A stretch of DNA of 64,000 nt. Source: Corallium rubrum (Eukaryota; Cnidaria; Anthozoa; Scleralcyonacea; Coralliidae). Under the pieces are notes generated by a model, which saw only the letters and a list, made by a program, of their open reading frames with translations, was not told the DNA's origin and searched no databases. Every line of letters begins with the position of its first letter. The first letter of the stretch is position 1. A program made the position numbers and the translations under genes. The stretch lies in contig OZ036000.1 of the NCBI GenBank assembly GCA_964035015.1, positions 3,849,099 through 3,913,098 of the forward strand, given 5' to 3'. Shown piece by piece: positions 12,326 through 23,054 of this stretch.

Positions 12326-12855
12326 TCAGCCAAGTGATTTTTTCTTTAAAAAAACATGGTAAACAGGCGAGTTGAATAGAGCAAGGATTTGCTTGTCGTA
12401 AACACAGACTTCAGGGAGTTCAGGATGGGCGTATAAAAGCAACTTGAAGGATGGGTTGTGTAGTTGTTCCCACGGCAAAGACGTCGCCATGTGGGGTTCA
12501 TCAGTATCTTGAAAGCGATTATCCGTAACACGCTGACCTTGAAGCATGCAAGAATACACGCCTTGGTCATTCAGCTTGGATATCTGATCACGCATCAAGG
12601 CGTTGAGGGGTGAAACAACCACTAGACTATCGAGTTCGAAGCGCCGTAATACCAGTCGAACACGTCTGGAAGAAGCTGAAATATAAGTGATTTACCAAAA
12701 CCAGTTGGTAATACAGCCAGGACATCTTTTGCGTTAATTATAGATTTAATACACTCGTGCTGCTCCTTCTTCAAGATAAGATCTCCAAGACCACGCTTTC
12801 GAAGAGCATCGACTAAAATTGCGTCCAGGGTCGTTTCAGGTTGATAAGAGGCCAT
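12326..12855 (-). pseudogene. RecQ-like DNA helicase fragment, frameshifted
   Basis: The N-terminal part, from ATG at 12855, runs through a RecQ-type motif 0/I region: KKEQHECIKSI, then Walker A in LPTGFGKSLIFQLLP. The frame then shifts near 12622-12628, and the next frame continues with motif Ia (VVVSPLNALMRDQ) and LLLYAHPEL. The DEAH box and all later helicase motifs are absent, so it cannot be an active ATPase. It lies inside the transposon at 10385-13335, convergent with the ZAD-like exon. The helicase identity is clear from the motifs; assignment to a transposon helicase rather than a host RecQ is inferred from position. Confidence 0.75.
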
Positions 12856-13337
12856 GGAGTGTGTTAACGCGGGTTAAACAAATACAGGATGTAAAAATTA
12901 CAATATGAGAATGAACTCTTTCCAAAAAAAGTCGAGAAAAAAGCAAGCCAGAGGCCCAGAATAGCCGGAATCGTATTTAGAATTACACAATGAGTCCGCG
13001 TTAAGCAAGAAAGCGGATTATGGGGAAGCATGCGCACAAAAAATAGTTTATCCAAAATCAGATAAAATAATTCGATTATCCCAGAGTCTTCCCCGCCTCA
13101 CAGCAACCGCGCGGGATGACGACTGGGAACGAGATTGACTTTTGCGTAGTAGATTTGTTGATTATATAATGAAATCCCGAGTCTGGCGCCTAGTCCATCA
13201 CGGAATTTGGGCGCCATATTGACATCATTATCTGGCAGAGGCTCATTTTCTTTCCCTCTTCCCATCATTCCCCGCGCGTCTTCCCTCACCCGCACGCCTG
13301 CCCCTCCGAGCCTCTGCGGAGGAGAGAGCGAGAGGGG

Positions 13338-13443
13338 AAGTCGCGATCGCGTGTTATAAGTCGCAATCGCATGCTATAAGTTGCGATCGCGCGTTAAAAG
13401 TCACGATCGCGTGTTATAAGTTGCAATCGCGCATTAGAAGTCA
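13338..13443. repeat. 21-bp tandem repeat (GCGATCGCGTGTTATAAGT)
   Basis: Five copies of a 21-bp unit containing a GCGATCGC-like palindrome, starting just outside the transposon end at 13335. Confidence 0.8.
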
Positions 13444-13600
13444 TGATTTATTTTATTACTTGGGCTACTGTGGTAGCCGAGTCAAGGTTTGTTAGTGTCA
13501 CAGAATAAAGACTATACAGAAGGGCCACTTAGCGGTACAACGTGTCCTCGTATTTTTATGCAAAAATATGCAGTTTACTGGCTAGGACAGCCAGTTCAGC

Positions 13601-14261
13601 CCTGTATGGAATGTCCATCTTTTGTGCACCGGACATCAGCTTATCCTGTATATTTGTGCACCAATACTAGGATATAGATTTGTCCATGTGCACCAACAGG
13701 CATTTGACTGTTAGTGGTGGCACCAGCATGGAAAGGATGGGGCTGCCAATTTTAGCGCTGCAGGCATGATAACTATGTAGGGTGGAGCCCGTGTAGGGGG
13801 GTTTGGGGGCATGCTCCCCCGAAAAATTTTGAAATCTAGACTCTCTGAAATGCCATTTCCTGCATTTTGGGGGAAGAATTTACAGAATTCAGAAGGTCAG
13901 TCTGGTCTATTAATTCCCATGTTTGTTTGGTCTTTATTTCTTTGTTTAAGTTGGTTATGTCAAAATAACTAAATTAAAATTAACAATTCAGCTCAAAATA
14001 ATTAATGAAGTCCATTATTAGGAGCAGAAACAACACAGCTTTTTTACCGCACTATAATACAGTAGTTGTCATATCAGTCAGTGGCATTGTCTCAATGTCT
14101 CTACCATTTATAACTAGCTTAGCTTGTGCACCGCTGTTTATAACCACTTTTCGTGTGCACCAATAATTGCTATTTTTCATTTTTGTGCACCAGTTTGTGC
14201 ACCATTTCCCGTTGCTGTGCACCGGACATGTCCGGTGCACAGCCTCTACATTCCATACTGG
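13601..14261. mobile_element. hAT-type MITE, copy 1 (CCTGTATGG...CCATACTGG)
   Basis: 661 bp with imperfect inverted ends starting CCTGTATGGAATGT and an exact 8-bp duplication AGTTCAGC at 13593-13600 and 14262-14269. The ends include GTGCACCGGACAT motifs. Homologous along its length to 15262-15885. Confidence 0.9.
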
Positions 14262-14318
14262 AGTTCAGCGTGCTTATTGGCCAGAACATGCAGTTTACTG
14301 GCTGAGCAACATGCGTAA

Positions 14319-14468
14319 GTCCGATTTTCCACTAGGCGATTCTTTTCGCGCGAAGCGACTTTCTTTTGTTCTAATTCAATAGATTTCTGATTAGTTCCAG
14401 CTCAGAGCTCATGAGACAAGAGAAAAAGTCGCTTCGCGCGAAAAAAGTCGCCTAGTGGAAAACCGGCT
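14319..14468. mobile_element. 150-bp MITE with TAA duplication
   Basis: Arms contain TTTTCCACTAGGCGA and TCGCCTAGTGGAAAA plus a second complementary pair around TCGCGCGAAGCGAC. TAA flanks both sides (14316-14318, 14469-14471), a Harbinger-like pattern. Confidence 0.8.
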
Positions 14469-14879
14469 TAATGCGACATGCGCGTGGCCCTTCTGTAGTC
14501 TTTATTCTGTGCATGCATGGTTAGTGTTTTTTGGGGTCGCGATATTGCCCCGACAGGCTTTGCGAAACTGAGGCATGTGACACTTCTGACGTCACAGCTC
14601 AAACGCTGATGTTTCATGATGGCGGATTTTCATGCAGGAATGGCGAGTTTTTTCTTCTCCTGACGCCTTTGGTTGTGTTGTTCGAAACTTGTGAATTTGT
14701 GTTTTAATGATAAACAGGCTCGCAATGCTTTTATACTATAGTAGACCTGGGTTGGTCCGCGATCTCGATAACCGTACGCTGAAAATGTGTAGTACTCGAT
14801 CACCTCTCGATCAGTGTGTTCTCGATCAATTTTATTTATTATTTATTTAACTTTTTTTAAACACGGTAGCCTATCAACA

Positions 14880-15260
14880 TTGAAAAAAATTAAAATGTAA
14901 CTAAAATAAAAATAAATTGTTGTTGCTTTTCATAGGGCCGTGCCTCTAATATTTTACATGCTTTCATAACTAATTAATCTAATTACATAAAATTACTAAC
15001 AATATAAAATTATGGTATGTTACTATAAACTACATCTAATTATCTCCTTATAAAAATGGGGTAAAATACTACTACTGTATGTATTTACATGGTTAATAAC
15101 TTAAATATGATAAAATTTTGATGTTTTCATCACGCAGCCATGTTCTCTCATAATTTGTTCTTAAAATCATCTATTTTTAAAAACGTGTTTTTAAGATCTA
15201 CTGGCAAAGTGTTCCAGACCTTCGGAAGTGGGTGGTTTGCAGCAACTGGCTCACCAATCA
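14880..15260 (-). mobile_element. 3' end of a non-LTR (LINE) retrotransposon
   Basis: Read on the - strand, 15260 down to about 15153 encodes PKVWNTLPVDLKNTF then a short tail and a stop. This is the pattern seen at the C-terminus of many LINE reverse transcriptase proteins (WNSLP-type). An AT-rich 3' region follows. A hAT MITE cuts the upstream side at 15262. Only a remnant. Confidence 0.5.
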
Positions 15261-15261
15261 C

Positions 15262-15885
15262 CCTGTATGGAATGTCCATCTTTTGTGCACCGGACATCAG
15301 CTTATCCTGTATATTTGTGCACCAATACTAGGATATAGATTTGTCCATGTGCATGGCACCAGCATGGAAAGGATGGGGCTGCCAATTTTAGCACTGCAGG
15401 CATGATAACTATGTAGGGTGTAGCCCGTGTAGGGGAGTTTGGGGGTATGCTCCCCCGAAAATTTTTGAAATCTAAACTCTCTGAAATGCCATTTCCTGCA
15501 TTTTGGGGGAAGAATTTACAGAATTCTGAAGGTCAGTCTGGTCTATTAATTCCCATGTTTGTTTGGTCTTTATTTCTTTGTTTAAGTTGGTTATGTCAAA
15601 ATAACTAAATTAAAATTAACAATTCAGCTCAAAATAATTAATTAAGTCCATTATTAGGAGCAGAAACAACACAGCTTTTTTACACTATAATGGTTATCAT
15701 ATCAGTCAGTGGCATTGTCTCAATGTCTCTACCATTTGTAACTTAGATTGTGCACCGCTGTTTATAAACATTTTTCGTGTGCACCAATAATTGCTATTTT
15801 GCATTTTTGTGCACCAGTTTGTGCACCAATTCCCGTTGCTGTGCACCGGACATGTCTGGTGCACAGCCTCTACATTCCATACTGG
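15262..15885. mobile_element. hAT-type MITE, copy 2 (CCTGTATGG...CCATACTGG)
   Basis: 624 bp, homologous to 13601-14261, with exact 8-bp duplication CCAATCAC at 15254-15261 and 15886-15893. It lacks a short segment present in copy 1 near 13680. Confidence 0.92.
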
Positions 15886-16377
15886 CCAATCACCATTCAC
15901 AAATTATAGGTTACTCGTTAGGCTAAAGTAACTGTTACAGCCTCATTCCTGTCAGCCAAAAGCACACATATACTGATATACAGCGATAAGTCAACCCAGT
16001 AAACACAACATCGAAAAATTGTTGAAATGTGTTGTATTGTTTTTATAACATTTCATGACCTTCAGTGTTCTTAAAAATCACCCCTCAGAATGCAGGAAAT
16101 GGCATTTCCATTTCTGGGGGGCGTGCCCCTGGACCCACGGGAAAAATTTTAAAAAGGCCCTGTTCAGCACTTCAGCCCCCCTGGACAAAAACAAAACTCT
16201 ACGCCTATGAAAGCAATGCATATGCAGTTTTACCATGTAAAAACCTGAAAATTTCAAGGATGGAAAAATCTTCCAAAATCTTTGCTCTCGGAAATACTCG
16301 GCTTCTTATCGGGAGCAGCCGTTTCCGAGCATACCCGAAGGGCTCGCCTTCTTGGGTCTTGTCTAAATTTTCTTTGT

Positions 16378-16388
16378 TGTATATATTA
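16378..16388 (+). promoter_or_regulatory. Possible TATA box of the first Ig receptor gene
   Basis: TGTATATATTA lies about 55 bases before the start codon at 16441, similar to the TATA-to-ATG spacing of the paralogous gene. Weak, since the region is AT-rich. Confidence 0.3.
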
Positions 16389-16440
16389 TTCGATTTATCT
16401 GCGAACAATCTGTACATAACTACCTGCATTAAATTCTAAA

Positions 16441-19400
16441 ATGAGGAGATTTCAAGGGAGCCTTTCCAAGATCGTGACTTGCCTTTACGTTCTTCTAATA
16501 TCGATCTCTCCAGGTAAGACAAAAATCTTGCTTCAAACCGGAACCAAACGGTTACAAAACATGGATTTTAAAAACAGTATGGTTTCAAATGTTGCAAGTC
16601 CTTGCATGTCAAATCAAATACAAACTGTGAAGAAGACTTTATAAGATTTTGTATTAAATCGTCTTTGAAATTTGTGCTCTATAAAAAGCGAGAGGCGTCG
16701 ACAGACGAAGATATAACGAGTTTAAAAGTGAAATAATTTTATATTCTAAGCAGACTTTTATCGGTAATTTTCAATGGAGGGTGAACTTTCGAAAGTACAC
16801 TCGCGACATTTAAACTTGAACACTTTAGAGGTTAATATTTCTGAGTGACATACATTAGTATATGATTATCTACACAATGCAGCTTTCTAGAAATTTGACA
16901 CTGGGGCGAACGAATAGATATTTTTACAACGTTATTGTGTAAACAGCTGTTGAAGTATGTCGCGAATGTAATCTTTATTTAATTCTTTGAACGTTTTCAT
17001 GGCGATAAAGTAATATAAATAAGTTTTGTGGAAACACCACGTAAAATATTTCTTTGCTATGATGAAGGCCTGAGTCAACAGGCCGAAAGCTTAGCAAAGA
17101 AATATTTTACGTGGTGTTTCCACAAAACTTATTTATAATCTTTATTTGTTGAAAGTTTATAGCCCGCTGTCTAAAACTAGTGTATATTAAGTACTAAGGC
17201 ATTTATACGTAAACACAAAACACGGAAATGACATTCCATAGGGTAAAGGACATTAAGTTTTTCACAGAATTCATTCATGTGAAAACGATCATATGTTTCT
17301 CAAGTTGAAAGTACGTTAATAATTGAAGGCCACTCAAAATTTTCATGAGCATACAATATTTTTAGATTTTTGTACACTCAGCACCACTGCCGAGTGTACA
17401 AAATTTTCAGAATTTTTGTATGCTCAGCACTTGATTGCTGAGCATACAAAATTTTCAGAATTTTTGTACGTTTGGCACCTGACTGCCGAGTATACAAAAT
17501 TTTCAGATTTTTTGTATGCTCGGCATTTGGCTGCCGAACGTACAAAATTTTCAGAATTTTTGTACGCTTGGCACCTGACTGCCAAGCGTACAAAATTTTT
17601 AGTTACATGCTGTCTGATCATTCTCAGCCAGTCATCTTCCTGTTATAGCTGTGCCAGGGGGGTAGGGTAGGGTTGCAATACGAGCTGTCACAGTTTTAAA
17701 GTTGTATGTCATTTTTTGAATTTATCAGATGTTGTTGAAATCTTGCAGCACTGCCAGTCAAAATAAGTTCCTTTATTTTGGCACTCAGGGGCCTGGGAGG
17801 CTGCATTTACATGCATCATTAACTGGTTTCCTATTTTTTCTCTCTAATTATCCAGTGGCATCTAAGGCTGAATTGAAAAAAAACAGTGTTTATGATAGTG
17901 CCATCCTCGAAAATACAACATTTCAGCTAGAGTGCTATTTGATAGATAATGAGAACAAGAAAATAACAGAAACAATTAATTGGTCACGGGATCCAGTACA
18001 TGGTTCAACAGAGCCTGATCCAGTACATATAACAGGAAACAACGATAATGGTAACATTACAATAATACCAGGTAAGATATTTAAAACATGAGGTATACAT
18101 TAGAGCTGCTCCCATCGGTTCATTTTCTTAATACAGCATACATGTGTCTACAGGCCTTTGAGAGCAAGTTGACTAGTCACTTGTCATATCACGTGCTTAG
18201 GTGTTCTGTAGCTTGATGAAAAATAGTCAGTGATTAGATAGATCTGTGCTGCTGACATAGCACTATACATGGTTGTATAAATGTGATGTGATTAGGAGCC
18301 CATAAAATTTTCATGGCTTATCACATCTATCCTGACTAATAATAGATCAACTTTGAATCCTAATTTTTGTTACTTAAATATTTTTATTTATTGCATAGGC
18401 AATGGGAGAATTACAAGTATTTTAACAGTGCGACGTGCTCCATCTTATAATGTCAATTCCGTATTTTATTATTATTGTGCAATTGGAAGCCAAGGAGATT
18501 CATTTACATTTCCAATGAGACTGTTCAAAGGTTTGTGTTGTCTCAATAACAGTATAATTATAATTTTTATATTTATAGTATTTGATGACTTTATTACATT
18601 ACAATTAATTTACTAAGTTATCAAGAAACATATGTATTAAATATTAATTATTTTGTTAGTCAAAAATTCTTTTTGTATTTTTTTGCCAACATTTCTTTTT
18701 CATTACTCTAGCTAGTAATATACCAAAAGCTACAATTCAAAATGGAAGCAGTGTTACTGCCATGTTTGGTGAAACAGTTAAATTGGTTTGCGACGTGTCC
18801 TATGAAGTCACTCAGAATACTAAAAGGGCAAAGTTGTCAGTAGATTGGAGAAGAGGAAGTAAGAAAGTTAAACAGAATTACGTATATGGAAACCCATTTT
18901 CTTATGTGGTGGCCATCAAAGAGTCCAGTGATGGAGGGGTTTATACATGTCAATCAAAGTTGTCTATTGGAAAACAGGATTTTGTGAGGAATGCAAGTGT
19001 TGAATTAAGAAGTAAGTCACTGTTCTGCGAGAAATTGAGAAATTGTAGTTCAGGGTTTGAATTAACATTTGAAAAGTGTATCGTGAAAATATTGTTGAAA
19101 AAGTAGGGGGGTTGGGACTGACCACCACCCCCCCCCCCACCCCACCCCCAGTTTTAACTTCCACTTTCGCTTTGGTATTTCTGTATTTCATGACAGAATG
19201 AGGTCCTGTTAGGGTAAATTCCAACAACCGACATTGCATTAAATCAGTGACATGCGAGAGCTGAAATGGCGACAAATGAAACCAAAGTTGACTAAAATTG
19301 CGACAGCGAATGGAGAGTAGTGAAAAAATGAAGCCGAAATAATGACAGGGACATGACCAAGTCCTAAAATGACCTAAAATTGCAACACGACAAGTTTTGA

Positions 19401-21156
19401 AGTTCAGACTGGCGACATGTGCACCCCCCTAACAGGGCCTCCAGAATCAGCATTGGAGTTCTGGATTATACTAGAATTCGAAATGCCGTGCAAAGAAACA
19501 ACGCATTTATTTAAGCTTGTTTCAAACGTCAAACTCATCAGTGCATAATTCGAACCTTTTCAAGCATTTTACTCATTAAATGTGACGTTTCAAACTGCAG
19601 GTGAAACAATAATGTCAGAACTGTGTCTGAAATGACATGTGTTTGTTTTATTTTTGTCCTCAAAATCTCACTGAATTTCAAGGATAAATTTACAGTAGCA
19701 GTGTTTCAGTTTCACGAGGTTTTTATTGTTATGATGCGATATAACGTGAGAACTATCCAAGGCTGTTGTTTTGTTTTGTAATAAACCAAAACACACTGTG
19801 AAGAAGTTTTATATTGGAAGGCACTCAGCGGTTACTTTGCATCGCGATTTTGGAGTTTTTATGTTTGTTTTGGATCGCATATTTTCAAAAGTGCATCGCA
19901 ATTTGCGAATCGCGATATGTTAATTCGAACCCTGTAGTTGTGATTGAGGGTTCAAAAATGTACGTGGTGGCTGTCTATTCATAATGCTATACCTTTAGCC
20001 AGCCCAAATAACCACAAAACATTCTTTAATTATCAAAACAAAACATACACCAAAAATAAACATCTTGTAAAATCCAAGATATGAGTCAAAAACAAGAGAG
20101 AATGTTGAAATGGTTAAATTTTGAATAATTTCTTACAAATTTATGATATCAGACCAAGTATTCAAGTTTCAGTGTATGCTTTGTTTTTTATTATTTGTCA
20201 TGCTGACATGGTTTTGGAAAGGCTTCTGTGAAAGGCTTCTTGCAATTACTACACACAGAATTGTGGTTAACTATACAGTGGAGCCTCGCTATAGCACGGT
20301 AGTTGGGGTCCATAGTGGAGACTGCGTTATAGATGAAGCGCGTTATTGTGAGTTATTGGGTAAATCTCATTCCCAGTACTTTTCTCACTCGGTCCTGGTG
20401 CAATATTGTGGAAAGAGTACTGGGAACAAGCTTAGATACTGCCAGAAGCACTTTTTGTTGGATCCTTATAACGTCTAATAAAATCAACACACATTTTCTG
20501 TTATGTTATTCATCTTGTTATATTACCTAGTGAATATCAGACTATCAGTAGTAAATACATACAAAACCAATATTTAAATATGCAACTTTTTCGTGCTTCG
20601 ACTTTAGCCTGATGTAACAAATTTCTAAGATGAAAAATAGTTACAGCAGCAGAGTTCTCTGCGATTCGGTGCACTTCAGCGTTGTCTCTATGCTCTGCAC
20701 CACAGACGTCATTGACGGGATCAGCTCTGCCTCCTCTTCATCTTCACTGTCACTTTCTGGTACTGGTTCTTCTACTACGCTACTGATGATGTCATCCTCT
20801 GTCATTTGAGAAGAAATCGCTTCATTCTCGTCAACGTTGAGCCATGCGTTCACCTCTTCTGCGGAAAACGATTCACCAAATACTTGCACTAAGTTAGACA
20901 TGTCATCTGCGTTGAATTGACCAGAGTTGCGATCATTCAAGACGCTCAGCAATTGTTAAGAAATTCAAATTCTCTCTAGTGATCATAATAACCAGGCAAA
21001 GAGAAATTTTTGGGGTCCAAGGATAAACAGCGTTATACCGAGTCGCGCGTTATAATGATGCGTGCTATAGCGAGGCTCCACTGTATATGCTGAGTACTGT
21101 ACAAGTTAATTGCTATATATCAGATCTTCAGTACAGTCAAAAAAATGTATTTATTT

Positions 21157-21252
<96 letters not shown>

Positions 21253-22682
21253 GTAATAATAATAATAATAATAATACAGGCATATGCTTTGCAATGCATT
21301 TCCTGTTTTAATTAATATTTTCCTCTGCAATTTTATTATAATTCTATTTTTTGTTGTGTTTCAGTTACACCGAAACTTATTGGACCTGCAGAAAAAGAAG
21401 TCAAAGATGTTGCTGGAGCGGATGTCAAACTAAAATGTGATATTATTGGCTATCCTATGGTGTACAAATGGCAGTATGAAGATGGAAGTATTATAGGTAT
21501 GCCAACTGTTAGCCAGGTCTTGGTTTTTGGGGGGCAAGAACCTCAATCTCCTAGAGGGGTATGGGACATGCCCCCCCCCCCCCCCAATTTTTTGAATTCT
21601 AGGGTCTCTGAAATTTTGAGGCATTAGTATTTAAGAACTAGGAATTACTATCGCAAGTGAAGTGCTGCCTCAGAAGGCATGGGACATGGGTAGCCTAATT
21701 TTTGATAAAATTTCCAAAATAAATCCTGGGGATGATTATATACATTGTAACAGACATACTGCAGCATGTACACATTTTTTTCAATTCTTTTAATTACATT
21801 CAAATACTACAGACTTAAATTACAAATAACTATCACTTATCTGAATATATTTGGCAACATTTTTTTGCCTCAACGGGCAATATATTTGTGTCGATCAGTG
21901 ATCGACATGTCTCAATGGACGAGTTCTTTGACTTGTCTTCTAACCAACGGCAACAAACAACAGTTGGTAAGTTGTTCAGCGACAGAAATCCCTCAAGAGG
22001 AACAAGATCATTGTTAAAAACATTCAAGTGCATGTTGTCTCCTTGTACTAAGACATTGTCGATGGTTGTCGAGTTCCACTCGATAACTGGAATAGTTTGT
22101 GCTTTTAACAGCGCTGATAAACTCATGAAAGAGCACTGCTTTCCTCGAGACTGGCCACTGAAACCTTCATGGCCTTGATGAATACTTCCACGAGAAAGTA
22201 AAGACATGATGTATTGTTCTTACCGTGAATTTTCTGTGGAGGAAGAACTTTACTGCGAGAAGCTGAACCAGAACAACCACCGGAGTATCGAAGGCAGCGT
22301 GGTAGCGGAACATGCGCACTGAGTCACATCAGCTCATATATGGATGACGTAATGCCGACAAACAAACAAACAAACAAACATCCACAAAATTTAACAAATC
22401 GAGATCTGGTCGGCTTTACATAGCTCGGACAAAGGCCTGGGCATGAGGCAACGTCAAGAATAGTGTGCTGCCTCCCTGAGGGGAGGCAGCAATAATCTGA
22501 AAGCCATCAATCTGACATAATTTTGCTGTTATCAAACCAAAACATAGCTTGATACACATTAGAATATCTTTAGATTTATTTATATAAAACTAGTCGTAAA
22601 TGTAAAAACAAGTTGGAGGCATTTTATATAATTAGATGCTTTATTATAGTACAGTGTATTGTAATTTATAGTGTATGCATGC

Positions 22683-22738
<56 letters not shown>

Positions 22739-22999
22739 GCATGCATATGCTATAAATGCACTCTGTGAAGTTGCCGTGGGTACCTATTAGCGATAATGCA
22801 ACGATCACTACCCTTGTGGAAGTTTGAGCATTCTGGGCCCATGCGCACTTCACGTTATCTGAATGTACTTCACCGATGCTGTCCCACATGCGGTTGTCAC
22901 CGACGATCGCATGTGTATAAGTAATTGATGAAATTCATTCAGATTGTTCCAAGCTACACTGATGAGCTGTAGTACAGTGAAACACGTGTCTGTAGATTG

Positions 23000-23054
<55 letters not shown>

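Larger units (their letters stand above)
10385..13335. mobile_element. Deleted DNA transposon with ZAD-like and RecQ-like genes
   Basis: A perfect 21-bp inverted repeat at 10389-10409 and 13309-13329 (core CTCTCCTCCGCAGAGG) marks the ends. Further inverted matches follow inward: the GCCTCTGCCAGATAATG region near 10541-10558 matches near 13232-13245, and about 54 bp at 11060-11116 matches 13083-13136. Between the ends lie a + strand ZAD-like exon and a - strand RecQ-like fragment, arranged tail to tail. Helicase-bearing cut-and-paste elements such as Academ-H are a possible home, from general knowledge only. The element is non-autonomous: the helicase is truncated and frameshifted, and the first gene has lost its 3' exons. 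Confidence 0.65.
13499..14519. mobile_element. Outer MITE with 8-bp target duplication GTTAGTGT
   Basis: The left arm CACAGAATAAAGACTA (13499) pairs with TAGTCTTTATTCTGTG near the right end. GTTAGTGT occurs at 13491-13498 and 14520-14527. The right end has 9 extra bases (GCATGCATG) before the duplication, so the left tip may be trimmed. Two younger MITEs sit inside. Confidence 0.65.

Noticed and set aside
17323..17670. Frames across the hairpin array (EFLYA/HLTAE repeats)
   Set aside because: A 48-bp period keeps both strands open; intronic and without a start context.
19915..19945. tRNA-like B box (GGTTCGAAT on the minus strand)
   Set aside because: No A box or cloverleaf around it.
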